Positions 24,515 to 33,188 of a stretch of DNA of 64,000 nucleotides are shown in pieces. A program made the position numbers and the translations under genes. The DNA is from Geotalea sp. SG265 (GTDB lineage: Bacteria; Desulfobacterota; Desulfuromonadia; Geobacterales; Geobacteraceae), in the NCBI RefSeq assembly GCF_022808985.1, contig NZ_JAKZFT010000009.1, forward strand, positions 1 through 64,000, read 5' to 3'. How positions within the stretch are numbered: position 1 is the first letter of the stretch; each line of letters begins with the position of its first letter. The notes beneath the pieces were generated by a model, which saw only the letters and a list, made by a program, of their open reading frames with translations, was not told the origin of the DNA and did no database searches.

Positions 24515-27073
24515 ATGCTTCACTACAGGATAAAAAAGCTGTCTAGCGCGATTGTTTCTACCTCCAACTCTCTCATACGAAAACACCTGGAGTGGATATA
24601 CACTGTCACCACGACAAAACCGGCGCTGGTTTTCGTCGTTTGTTGCCTAGTATTCCTTCTTTCGTGCCTTTCCATCACCAGGATTCATTTTGAAAGCGAT
24701 ATTTTCAAGCTCTTTCCCCAAAAGGGGCCGCTTGCCCTTTTCCTGGACACCATCAAATGGACGGGAAGCGCGGGGAACACCTACATTCTCCTGGAAGGGG
24801 AGGACAAGGGAAAACTCACCAGGGAAGCTGAGCTCTTTGCCGGAAAAATGCAGAGTCTGTCCATCGATGGTGCTCCTGCCTTCACCAAAGTCAAGTTCCG
24901 AGTCTTTGACCCCGCCGAGGCAAAGCCTTTTGCTGATTTCATCAGTTATGCAGTGACTCGACCGCAGCTTTTTGTGGCTCCTGCGGATGTTTCTCGCTAC
25001 CAGCAGCTGCTAAGCCCTGAGTCCGTTGATTCCTCACTGCGCCGAGCAAAAACCGAACTGGCTACGCCGGGGAGTCTCTCCGAAATGGTCGCTTGCGACC
25101 CTCTCTACCTGCGGGATCTGATCCTGCCGCGCCTCAAGACAGCCTCTGAGGCTCTCGATCTGGACAAAACATCACCCTATTTCCTTTCCCGTGACGGCAA
25201 GGTTCTTATCATCATCGCAGAACCTGCCCGCCCGGTGACTGATATCGCCTTTGCCAGAAAACTGGTGGCAGCCATCAATGAGGCCAGAAAAGGTGCGACA
25301 GTCAAAATATCCTTCGCCGGTGCCCATTTGAGCGCTGTCACCGATGAAAAGGTCTTGAAGGAAAATGTTATCGTCGGTGTCCTCTCCTCCCTTATCATCG
25401 TGCTGGCCCTTTTCTACGTTGCCTATCGTCGGTTTCTCCCGACCTTGCTGATACCATTCATCCTGGTGTATGGCGTGGTGCTCGCAATAGGCACAGGCGG
25501 GCTGCTCTTCCCGACGATCAGTATCATCTCCTTCGCCTTTACATCCCTGATTATCGGTCTGGGCACCGACTACTCGATCCATCTTTACGACCGTTTCCAT
25601 TTTGAACGCAGTAACGGCAAATCGGCTGATGAAGCGCTCAGGCTTGCCACCGTCGATACCGGCCATGCCCTCTTCACTGCCGCAAGCACAACGGCGTTCC
25701 CTTTCCTGGCCCTTGTTCTCTCCGATGTGCGGGTTCTTTCCGAACTGGGATTCCTGGTGGGGCTTGGCGTCATATATTCCCTGTACGCAACGTTCTTTTT
25801 CCTGCCGCCACTGTTGCTTTTCATGGAAAAGAAATATCCCCTCAAGGCATACAAGCCTCTGCCAAGCTTCGGGCTCGGTTGGCTTTGGAAGATGGGCCAG
25901 CGCTACTGGCGTGGAGACATTGCTCTTTCCAGCGCTGCAATGCTTTGTCTGCTCCTGGCTGCAACGGGTACTTCCTTCGAATCAGAGTTGAAAAACCTGC
26001 AACCGCGCAATTCGGAGGCATTTCTTACACAGGAAAAAGTGGAAAGGCATTTGAGCGTAAGCCCCAAGCAGCTCATAGTCGCCGTTGAGGGGAATGACCT
26101 TGATGATGTTCTGAAACAGGGAAGAAAAGTCAATTTATTGGCTCAAGAGGTTCAGCAGCGGGGCGAGATCGTGTCCTACTCGTCCTTGGGACTGGTGATG
26201 AACGGCGAGGGCGACCAACTGAAGGTAGCCGGAAAACTCGCTGAAAGGCTTGGCTCCGCCCATGTTGGGATTGCTGTGAATAGTGCTCTGGCGCGAGAGG
26301 GTTTTGCAACCGAACCATTCCAGGAATACGTCTTACGTCTCGACAACCTTACGAAAGCCCAAACCGTGCCGCCAAAGGAGGGTATTGACCGCCTGTTGCG
26401 ATCACCCCTGCATGGCATCGTCGAAAGACACCTTATTCAAAATGGTAACGGCTATCATCTCCTGACCTACCTGAATTACCGTGGCTCGGAGTTCCAGCAG
26501 GCTCCTTTCCTGAAAAAGCTGAAAGAACAAGTTCCGACTTCCCGGGCTGCCAGTGTCGACCTGGTGAGTGGGCAACTATCTGAATCGGTCAGGCAAACTT
26601 TCCTCTTGGCAGTCATCATCGGCAGCGTCATGGTGCTGTTTCTGCTCATTTCTCACTTCAACACGCCTACGGGGATACTGTACTCCCTGTTTCCCGTTGC
26701 CTCGGGAACCATTGCCATGTTGGGAGTAATGGCGCTTTGCGGCATGCGGCTCAACTTCATGAACGTGATGGTGCTGGTCACTGTCCTGGGAATGGGAAGC
26801 GATTACGGCCTGCATATTGCGCACAGGGTCAGGAACTGCAACGAAGAAGAATACCAAGGCCGGTTCATCCAATCTGGCAGGGCAGTCCTCCTTTCCGGTC
26901 TGACAACCATTGCCGGCTTTGGATCGCTCGCTTTCACCGATTACGGGGCATTGGCTTCCATCGGCTGGGCAACCAACTTCGGGGTGGCTGCGACTACCTT
27001 GTTCACCTTGGCAACCCTTCCTGCATTCATGCACTTCTTTGGACGCAGCAGACGCGCTGATGATCTGCCGTAA
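24515..27073 (+). CDS. MMPL/RND-family lipid exporter
   Basis: This 852-residue inner-membrane protein has the two-fold RND plan. TM1 (PALVFVVCCLVFLLSCLSI) is followed by a periplasmic domain, a five-helix block with GLGTDYSIHLYDRFHFE and TTAFPFLALVLSD, a second half starting near residue 470, and a last helix block with GMGSDYGLHIAHRVR and LTTIAGFGSLAFTDYG. These motifs are typical of hopanoid/MMPL-type lipid exporters driven by proton flow. It is the last gene of the operon. With the LolA-like protein it should move the cluster's lipid out of the inner membrane. GGAAGAG precedes the ATG. Confidence 0.9.
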   Translation: MLHYRIKKLSSAIVSTSNSLIRKHLEWIYTVTTTKPALVFVVCCLVFLLSCLSITRIHFESDIFKLFPQKGPLALFLDTIKWTGSAGNTYILLEGEDKGKLTREAELFAGKMQSLSIDGAPAFTKVKFRVFDPAEAKPFADFISYAVTRPQLFVAPADVSRYQQLLSPESVDSSLRRAKTELATPGSLSEMVACDPLYLRDLILPRLKTASEALDLDKTSPYFLSRDGKVLIIIAEPARPVTDIAFARKLVAAINEARKGATVKISFAGAHLSAVTDEKVLKENVIVGVLSSLIIVLALFYVAYRRFLPTLLIPFILVYGVVLAIGTGGLLFPTISIISFAFTSLIIGLGTDYSIHLYDRFHFERSNGKSADEALRLATVDTGHALFTAASTTAFPFLALVLSDVRVLSELGFLVGLGVIYSLYATFFFLPPLLLFMEKKYPLKAYKPLPSFGLGWLWKMGQRYWRGDIALSSAAMLCLLLAATGTSFESELKNLQPRNSEAFLTQEKVERHLSVSPKQLIVAVEGNDLDDVLKQGRKVNLLAQEVQQRGEIVSYSSLGLVMNGEGDQLKVAGKLAERLGSAHVGIAVNSALAREGFATEPFQEYVLRLDNLTKAQTVPPKEGIDRLLRSPLHGIVERHLIQNGNGYHLLTYLNYRGSEFQQAPFLKKLKEQVPTSRAASVDLVSGQLSESVRQTFLLAVIIGSVMVLFLLISHFNTPTGILYSLFPVASGTIAMLGVMALCGMRLNFMNVMVLVTVLGMGSDYGLHIAHRVRNCNEEEYQGRFIQSGRAVLLSGLTTIAGFGSLAFTDYGALASIGWATNFGVAATTLFTLATLPAFMHFFGRSRRADDLP

Positions 27074-27100
27074 AAGGCGCTTCTGAAAGGCGCCGTTTTA
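27071..27100. terminator. Bidirectional terminator between convergent operons
   Basis: taaaaggcgc (27071-27080) and gcgccgtttta (27090-27100) form a stem with one bulged base and a 9-base loop, with T-runs in both directions. It lies between the MMPL gene and the convergent PagL-like gene and overlaps both stop codons. Confidence 0.7.
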
Positions 27101-27697
27101 ACGGAACATCGTGATCCCGAGAAGAATCTTGCTGGAATTGAGCGGTTCGTTGGGAAAGGCGGTGCTGGCATTGGAAACGTGGTGGTAGCGGTATTCGAGA
27201 CTTACGGCCGCATTCTTCTTGATGAAATATTGGACGCCGGTTCCCCCCTGGTAGGAGAAATCAAGGCGGCTGCCCATGGTCGGCAGTCCCAGGTCCACGA
27301 AAAGCACCCCCCCACCGGCAAAGACATAGGGGGCGAAATCCTCCAGAGAGGTGAACTTCCAGCTCCCCAGCAGGTAGCCGCCGGTCATGGTCCGCACCCT
27401 GGGGTCGACCGTCAGGTGTAGGGGGAGTTCCATCAGCAGTTCGTGGCGCCCCCGAAACCAGCCGTGACCCGCTTCATCGGAAAGGAACCAGCCGAAACGG
27501 GCGATGGTGTCGAAGGTCTGGACCTGGGTCCTGGTATCGCCGAAGCCGCGGTGGGTGATGCCGTAGCCCGAAAGGAGCGAATACTCGCTGGTGGCATTCC
27601 TGACGGTGGTTTCTTCGGCCCAGGCGGCAGTGACGCTGCAAAGACAGATGATCAGGGCGACGAACCACCGTCTCCTGCAAGTTTTTCTGTTATTCAT
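27098..27697 (-). CDS. PagL-like lipid A 3-O-deacylase, outer membrane beta-barrel
   Basis: This protein of about 199 residues has a signal peptide (RRRWFVALIICLCSVTAAWA) and alternating strands of a small beta-barrel. The C-terminal segment EYRYHHVSNASTAFPNEP matches the PagL active site, with H173, S175 and E184 as candidate catalytic triad. It ends in Phe-Arg. PagL removes the 3-O acyl chain from lipid A in the outer membrane. The start at 27697 has GAGG 7 bases upstream; an ATG at 27712 overlaps the radical SAM stop. It forms a two-gene operon with that radical SAM gene and converges on the biosynthetic operon. This suggests outer-membrane lipid remodelling linked to the cluster. Confidence 0.82.
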   Translation of the reverse strand: MNNRKTCRRRWFVALIICLCSVTAAWAEETTVRNATSEYSLLSGYGITHRGFGDTRTQVQTFDTIARFGWFLSDEAGHGWFRGRHELLMELPLHLTVDPRVRTMTGGYLLGSWKFTSLEDFAPYVFAGGGVLFVDLGLPTMGSRLDFSYQGGTGVQYFIKKNAAVSLEYRYHHVSNASTAFPNEPLNSSKILLGITMFR

Positions 27698-27705
27698 TTC
27701 TATCC

Positions 27706-29124
27706 TCACCATTTCTGCTTCATTTCGAATCGAAGAATTTCCGGCAGGTTGCGCAGGAAGGTTCCGATGCTGTGGGGGGATTGCCAGAGCATTTTTGTAT
27801 AGCCCCAGTGGATGCGGCTGCGGCGGTAAAAGCGCCTGATGAACTCGTTGTAGAGGTTTTCCAGTTGTTCCAGGGTCATGCCCCGCGGAATGAAGACGAA
27901 GTTCATGCAGTTCATGTCCGGCCAGTTTTCCCTGAACTCCCCTTGTTCGTGGATATCCTTGTAAATGGGGGCGCCGGGGAAGGGGGTGAATTTGGTGACG
28001 TTGATCTCGTCCAGGGGGAGCGTCAGGGCATAGTCCATGGTGCGCCGGATTGCCGCCTCGTCTTCCCCGGGAAGGCCGACCATGAAAAGCCCCTTGACCC
28101 GCATGCCGCCATTCTTTACCATCTGCAGCTTCTGGTGTACGGCGTCCAAAGCCATGTATTTGCGGTGCTTCTTCAGGACCTCCGGGTCTCCCGACTCGAT
28201 GCCGAAGTTCACCTGCCAGCAGCCGGATTTCTTCAACAGCCCCACCAGTTCTTCATCCACATGCTCCAGGCGGGCGATGCAGTTGTAGGTGACCGGCAGG
28301 CGGCTGTCCACCAGCAGACGGCAGAGCTCCTCGACCCGGTTGCGGTCGAAGGTGAAGAGATCGTCGTAGAAAAAGACGTGGCGGATGCCGAAATCCCGGT
28401 GCAGGTATTTGAGGTGCTCGAAAATATAGCCGGGGGAATTGAAGCGGAAGCCCCGGCTGAAGACCGAACGGTCGCAGTAGCTGCAGTGGTAGGGGCAGCC
28501 GCGGCTGGAGATGATGCTGGTATTTGGTGCCTTGGGATAGCTGAAGAGCGGCAGATTGTATCTGCCGGGAAACTGGTCCAGGCGATGGTAGGCCGGGAAA
28601 GGGAGGGTGTCCAGGTCGGCGATGTGCGGCCGGTTGCCGCTCAGGGTACCTGTGCCGTCGCGGCGATAGCCGATGCCCTGGATATTTTCGACCCCTTTGA
28701 AATCGGCTGCCAGCAGTTCGTAAAAGGTGATCTCTCCCTCGCCGATGATCAGGTAGTCGATGGCTGGAAAGCTGTCCAGGAGGGGAACACCCACCGAACA
28801 GGCATGGGCGCCGCCGAAGACGATTTTTATCTCCGGCGCCGCTTCCTTGATCCCCTCGGCGATCTGGTATCCTTCCAGGAAGGACGAGGTGGTGCAGGAA
28901 AATCCGACCACGTCCGGCTTTTGGGCGACAACCCGGGCGACGAGCTCAGGTGTAGGCATGGGGGTGGCGTAGCAGTCGATCAGTTCCACCTCCATTCCCT
29001 TTGCCTCCAGGTAGGCGGCAATGCTCATCATGCCCAGCGGCGGCATGAGGTTGAAGATGGAACTGATATCCTTCATGGTCCCCAGCCAGTTCCTGCCGTG
29101 GGGATGAATAAATGTGGCTTTCAA
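27706..29124 (-). CDS. Class B-type radical SAM protein (fifth at this locus)
   Basis: This 472-residue protein has a B12-binding-like N-terminus (MPPLGMMSIAAYLEAKG, IVFGGAHACSVGVP, IIGEGEITFYEL) and a radical SAM core with SSRGCPYHCSYC (C210, C214, C217). FFYDDLFTFDRNRVEEL, NFGIESGDPEVL and TPFPGAPIYKDI follow. The C-terminus (NEFIRRFYRRSRIHWGYT) is basic and aromatic, as in membrane-lipid-acting relatives. Translation starts at TTG 29124 with AAGGAG 5 to 6 bases upstream. It overlaps the PagL-like gene. Position and similarity in design to the three operon enzymes suggest it belongs to the same pathway, but no substrate can be named. Confidence 0.85.
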   Translation of the reverse strand: MKATFIHPHGRNWLGTMKDISSIFNLMPPLGMMSIAAYLEAKGMEVELIDCYATPMPTPELVARVVAQKPDVVGFSCTTSSFLEGYQIAEGIKEAAPEIKIVFGGAHACSVGVPLLDSFPAIDYLIIGEGEITFYELLAADFKGVENIQGIGYRRDGTGTLSGNRPHIADLDTLPFPAYHRLDQFPGRYNLPLFSYPKAPNTSIISSRGCPYHCSYCDRSVFSRGFRFNSPGYIFEHLKYLHRDFGIRHVFFYDDLFTFDRNRVEELCRLLVDSRLPVTYNCIARLEHVDEELVGLLKKSGCWQVNFGIESGDPEVLKKHRKYMALDAVHQKLQMVKNGGMRVKGLFMVGLPGEDEAAIRRTMDYALTLPLDEINVTKFTPFPGAPIYKDIHEQGEFRENWPDMNCMNFVFIPRGMTLEQLENLYNEFIRRFYRRSRIHWGYTKMLWQSPHSIGTFLRNLPEILRFEMKQKW

Positions 29125-29303
29125 CGGTGCTCCTTATCAGGCTTCAAAAAGGTCATCAGGAATTCCAGCGAATGGGCATGGCGGCTGCGACTTCCAAGCC
29201 TGTCATGGGGTTTGATCAGGAGCTATGCTAATTGGTTTGGGAGAATAAAGCAAACGGAAAGCTCACTGCCGTTCGTGCCCATTGTGCCGCTCCATTAGCC
29301 GAC

Positions 29304-29332
29304 TTGACTCGAGTTACCCGGGGTGATATAGC
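29304..29332 (+). promoter_or_regulatory. Sigma-70 promoter of the 11-residue-repeat protein gene
   Basis: TTGACT (29304-29309) and TATAGC (29327-29332) are separated by 17 bases. The predicted transcript starts about 60 bases before the GTG at 29402. The divergent spacer 29125-29401 holds no other gene. Confidence 0.5.
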
Positions 29333-29401
29333 TTTAATGGTAACACTATCATGTGAAGACTGCGCGTCCTTCCAAGTATTCCTGATAATATGGAGATGTC
29401 T

Positions 29402-29653
29402 GTGATAAAAACAATAGCCGTATGCATGGGTCTGCTGCTTTGTTCTGCCGGTATCGTCAATGCCGAAAACGGTTTCAAGGAGGGGGGCAGGCAGGTGGGT
29501 CAAGGCTTCAAACAAATGGGGAAATCAACCGGCAAGGTTGCCAAAAAATCGGGGAAGTCGGTGGGAAAGGCTTTCAAGGAATCGGGAAAAGCCACTGGTA
29601 AAGCTTTCAAGCACATGGGCAAGGATATAGGCCAGGCTTTCAAAGGGAAATAG
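29402..29653 (+). CDS. Small exported protein of five tandem 11-residue repeats
   Basis: This protein of about 83 residues has a signal peptide (IKTIAVCMGLLLCSAGIVNA). The mature part is Lys/Gly-rich and almost entirely five 11-residue repeats with consensus GKxxGKAFKxx: GRQVGQGFKQM, GKSTGKVAKKS, GKSVGKAFKES, GKATGKAFKHM, GKDIGQAFKGK. Eleven-residue periods form amphipathic helices in lipid-binding and LEA-like proteins, and glycines four apart can pack helices. It would be strongly basic. I do not recognise a family; binding to membranes, LPS or nucleic acid is speculation. GTG at 29402 is chosen for its GGAG 6 bases upstream; ATGs at 29390 and 29396 are in frame. The GH13 gene starts 48 bases downstream. 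Confidence 0.8.
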   Translation: MIKTIAVCMGLLLCSAGIVNAENGFKEGGRQVGQGFKQMGKSTGKVAKKSGKSVGKAFKESGKATGKAFKHMGKDIGQAFKGK

Positions 29654-29701
29654 CTGCCTATCCCATGGCCTAGCCAAGCTAGACTTCTGACCGAGGTATC
29701 G

Positions 29702-32700
29702 ATGAGCGTTAATAACAAAAAACAGGAATATTTTCCCTTCGGCATCCAGATCGAAAAAAGAATGTGGCAGCTCTTGGATCTGGACAAGGTTGCAGAAGAA
29801 GTCCGATCCAGGAAACAACCGCATATGGTGTTCATCCGGCAGCTGGCAAACCGCCTGAACCGGCAGCCGGCACGGCGGGAACAACCGGTATCCGCGGGGC
29901 AGCTCAACCTCTATGCCATGCTGGAAAAGATATACCGCTACGTCTTCGATCTCTACGCCGTGGAGCAGTTTCCGGCCGTGCTGGATCGGGTGCTCGGGGA
30001 TTCCGGCTATCCTGCCGGTTCCCCGCAAATTCAGTCCGTGCTGATCCGCTTTGCCGAGCACCTTCCCGGTGCTTCGATCCTGGAGAAGAAGGAGGATGCG
30101 GCCGGCTATGTGTCTGCCGATGCCGATGGCCGGCGCCGGGCCTTGCTGCTGAAAGAACTCCTGCTTTTGCGCCTGAGCGGCGAAAATCAGGCCCTGGATC
30201 AGTTCCGGGAGATATTCGACGCTCCGGAACTGCAAGCATCCGACGAACACAATGGGCTGGAGGCAGCCCTGGATCAAGGACTTGCCGGTGCTTCCCCCAT
30301 GGAACCCTTCGGCATACCGCTGCCTGCCCTGCTGCGGGCTCCCATGCTCGCCTCCCCCTTTTCGCTTCCCGGTCAGATCGATTATATCCGCGAGAACTGG
30401 CGCTCGATACTGCCCCCGGACCTTTTAGCCGAGCTGCTGACGGCCATGGACATTGCCCAGGAGGAGGAACGGGAATTCTGGGGTGGCCCGGGCAGACCAC
30501 AGGTGCTGGAATTCCTCAAGGGAAAGCGCCTGGGCAAGGAAGGTTACGAATATCCGGAGTATGACCGTTTTTCTCCCGATGCCGAATGGATGGCAAACGT
30601 GGTCATGATGGCGAAGATGGTTTATGTCTGGCTCGACCAGCTGTCGAAGAAATACGGCAGAGCCATTTACCGGCTCGACCACATTCCGGACGAGGAGCTG
30701 GACATCCTGGCCCGCTGGGGTTTTTCCGGGTTGTGGCTGATTGGTCTCTGGGAACGTTCTCCAGCCTCCCAGCGTATCAAGCAGATCGCCGGCAATCCCG
30801 ATGCCTTCTCTTCCGCCTATTCCCTCTACGACTACGTCATCGCCCATGACCTGGGGGGAGACGAGGCCCTGGCAAACCTGAAGGAGCGCTGCCGGCAGCG
30901 GGGGATACGTCTGGCCAGCGACATGGTGCCCAACCACACCGGGCTCTATTCCCGCTGGACGGTGGAGCACCCCGACTGGTTCGTCCAGCTGGATTATCCT
31001 CCCTATCCCGCCTATTCCTTCAACGGCCCGGACCTTTCCTCTTCGCCGGAAGTGAGCCTGCACATCGAGGACGGCTACTGGACCAAGACCGATGCGGCGG
31101 TCGTTTTCAAGCATTACGACCACCGGGACGGCAGGACCCGCTATATCTATCACGGCAACGACGGCACCTCCACCCCCTGGAACGACACGGCCCAGCTCAA
31201 CTACCTGCTTCCCCAGGTGCGTGAGGCGGTCGTGCAGACCATTCTCCACGTGGCGCGCCAGTTCCCCATCATCCGCTTCGATGCGGCCATGACCCTGGCG
31301 AAAAAGCACTACCAGCGCCTCTGGTATCCCCAGCCGGGCCACGGCAGCGGCGTCCCGTCGCGCTCTGAGCACGGCATGAGCCGCGAGGATTTCGATGCCG
31401 CCTTTCCGGTTGAGTTCTGGCGCGAGGTGGTGGACCGGGTCGCTGCGGAAGCTCCCGGCACGCTGCTTCTGGCCGAGGCGTTCTGGCTCATGGAGGGCTA
31501 CTTCGTCCGCACCCTGGGCATGCACCGGGTCTACAACAGCGCCTTCATGAACATGCTGAAGATGGAGGAGAACGCCAAGTACCGCCAGACCATCAAGAAT
31601 GTCCTGGAATACGACCACCGCATCCTACCTCGTTTCGTCAATTTCATGAACAATCCCGACGAGAAGACGGCTGTGGAGCAATTTGGCCGGGAAGGGAAGT
31701 ACTACGGCGCCTGCGTCCTCCTGGTGACCATGCCGGGGCTTCCCATGATCGGCCATGGCCAGGTCGAGGGCTTTCGCGAGAAATACGGCATGGAGTACCG
31801 CCACGCCCATTGGGACGAGCAGGTGGACGAGCACATGGTCAGGATGCACGAGGAGAAGATCTTTCCGCTCATGGGCAAGCGTTGGCTTTTCAGCGGCTCG
31901 GAAAACTTCGTCCTCTACGACTTCTTCGCCGGCGGCCATGTGAACGAGGATGTCTATGCCTACTCCAACCTCAAGGGGTGCGAGCGGGGCATAATCCTCT
32001 ATCACAACAAGTATGCGGAAACAGCCGGCTGGATACGCACCTCCACCGCCATCGGCGTCAAGGGAGCCGACGGGGAAACGGTGCTCGTGCAGAAGAACCT
32101 TGGCGAAGCGCTCTGCTTCAATGGCGATGGCCGCTGCTACTACATCTTCAGGGATTATGCCTCTGGTCTGGAATATATCCGTTCCGGACGGGAGCTATGT
32201 GACAGTGGCCTCTATGTTGAGTTGAAGGCCTTCGAATACCATGCCTTCCTCGATTTCCGGGAAATCTGGGATGACGAATACGGCACCTGGGGTCGGCTTT
32301 GTCATTCCCTGAACGGCAATCCGGTCCGTAGCATGGATGAAGAAGTGAAACAGGTCCGCTACAAGGGGCTGAACAGCCACCTGCGGGAACTTCTTGCCTT
32401 GCAGGCCGCCAAGGAAGAGGCACCGGAAAAATCGGCGGACGAGCTGTTCAGGAACCGCCTCACCGCATTCTTGGTTGCCCTGTCGGAGCATTTAGGTGCC
32501 GCCGGCAGATATGAGCGCCTGGTTGTTCCACTGGCTGCTCAGCATGCGTTTCTTCAGCGGTTGACCGCGCCGAAAACGGGTGATGTGCCCGTTGACGAGC
32601 CGCTCTTCCAGTTCGGCGAGGTGATGGGCACACGGGTGGGGGGGCTGATCAGTTATGCCTTCATCTGTCTCCATGCCACCGGCATGCTGGCGGACGAAAA

Positions 32701-33184
32701 AGATTATCCCCGTCTTTCCGCCGAATTTCTCTCCCGGTTCGGCCTTTACCGGCCTGTCGAGGAGTCTTTCCAGATTTTCTCCGAAGACGCCTGGCAGCCC
32801 TTTCCGGGCCTCGACTCTGCAACGGCGGTTTGCCTGATCAGAGTCATGATCGAACACCAGCAGTTCCTCGCCATAGCCCCGGAACCCGGCGGTGAACGAG
32901 GCTTTGCCGCTCTCCTGGAAGAGAACCAGGCGAGGGGCTTCCTCCTGATCAACCGGAGCAATGGTCATGAATGGTTTAACAAGGAGCGTTTCGAAATGCT
33001 CATGACCTGGCTCGGCATAGCCGCCCTCCTGGAGGTGAAGAAGGAGATCGATCCTTCGGAACTGATGGCCAGGGCAAAGACGCTGCAGAAGGAAATAACG
33101 AAAATAACAGGCAAAGCGCAGGAAGCGGGCTTCGAGGTGAAAGCGTTTCTTGCCCTGACGAAGCCTGCCGATGTGGAGGAGTGA
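29702..33184 (+). CDS. Large GH13 alpha-amylase-family protein
   Basis: This 1160-residue protein has a central GH13 barrel flanked by about 330 N-terminal and 400 C-terminal residues I cannot assign. Region I is SDMVPNHTG. The nucleophile is D527 in IIRFDAAM, the acid/base E592 in LLLAEAFW, and the third carboxylate D653 in NNPDEKTA, where the usual His of NHD is replaced by Pro. There is no signal peptide, so it is probably cytosolic. It should act on alpha-glucans (hydrolysis or transglycosylation). A GT4 glycosyltransferase and a debranching enzyme lie 3-6 kb downstream, pointing to glycogen or similar. GAGG is 5 bases before the ATG. The downstream lipoprotein gene follows within 5 bases. 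Confidence 0.85.
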   Translation: MSVNNKKQEYFPFGIQIEKRMWQLLDLDKVAEEVRSRKQPHMVFIRQLANRLNRQPARREQPVSAGQLNLYAMLEKIYRYVFDLYAVEQFPAVLDRVLGDSGYPAGSPQIQSVLIRFAEHLPGASILEKKEDAAGYVSADADGRRRALLLKELLLLRLSGENQALDQFREIFDAPELQASDEHNGLEAALDQGLAGASPMEPFGIPLPALLRAPMLASPFSLPGQIDYIRENWRSILPPDLLAELLTAMDIAQEEEREFWGGPGRPQVLEFLKGKRLGKEGYEYPEYDRFSPDAEWMANVVMMAKMVYVWLDQLSKKYGRAIYRLDHIPDEELDILARWGFSGLWLIGLWERSPASQRIKQIAGNPDAFSSAYSLYDYVIAHDLGGDEALANLKERCRQRGIRLASDMVPNHTGLYSRWTVEHPDWFVQLDYPPYPAYSFNGPDLSSSPEVSLHIEDGYWTKTDAAVVFKHYDHRDGRTRYIYHGNDGTSTPWNDTAQLNYLLPQVREAVVQTILHVARQFPIIRFDAAMTLAKKHYQRLWYPQPGHGSGVPSRSEHGMSREDFDAAFPVEFWREVVDRVAAEAPGTLLLAEAFWLMEGYFVRTLGMHRVYNSAFMNMLKMEENAKYRQTIKNVLEYDHRILPRFVNFMNNPDEKTAVEQFGREGKYYGACVLLVTMPGLPMIGHGQVEGFREKYGMEYRHAHWDEQVDEHMVRMHEEKIFPLMGKRWLFSGSENFVLYDFFAGGHVNEDVYAYSNLKGCERGIILYHNKYAETAGWIRTSTAIGVKGADGETVLVQKNLGEALCFNGDGRCYYIFRDYASGLEYIRSGRELCDSGLYVELKAFEYHAFLDFREIWDDEYGTWGRLCHSLNGNPVRSMDEEVKQVRYKGLNSHLRELLALQAAKEEAPEKSADELFRNRLTAFLVALSEHLGAAGRYERLVVPLAAQHAFLQRLTAPKTGDVPVDEPLFQFGEVMGTRVGGLISYAFICLHATGMLADEKDYPRLSAEFLSRFGLYRPVEESFQIFSEDAWQPFPGLDSATAVCLIRVMIEHQQFLAIAPEPGGERGFAALLEENQARGFLLINRSNGHEWFNKERFEMLMTWLGIAALLEVKKEIDPSELMARAKTLQKEITKITGKAQEAGFEVKAFLALTKPADVEE

Positions 33185-33188
33185 AACG

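Noticed and set aside
27772-29298. Plus-strand open frame of 508 codons opposite the radical SAM gene
   Set aside because: It is antisense to a protein with clear radical SAM motifs; its composition follows from the high-GC codon pattern of the real gene and no family is recognisable.
30425-31618. Minus-strand open frame of 397 codons inside the GH13 gene
   Set aside because: Antisense to the GH13 catalytic barrel; no start signal or family.
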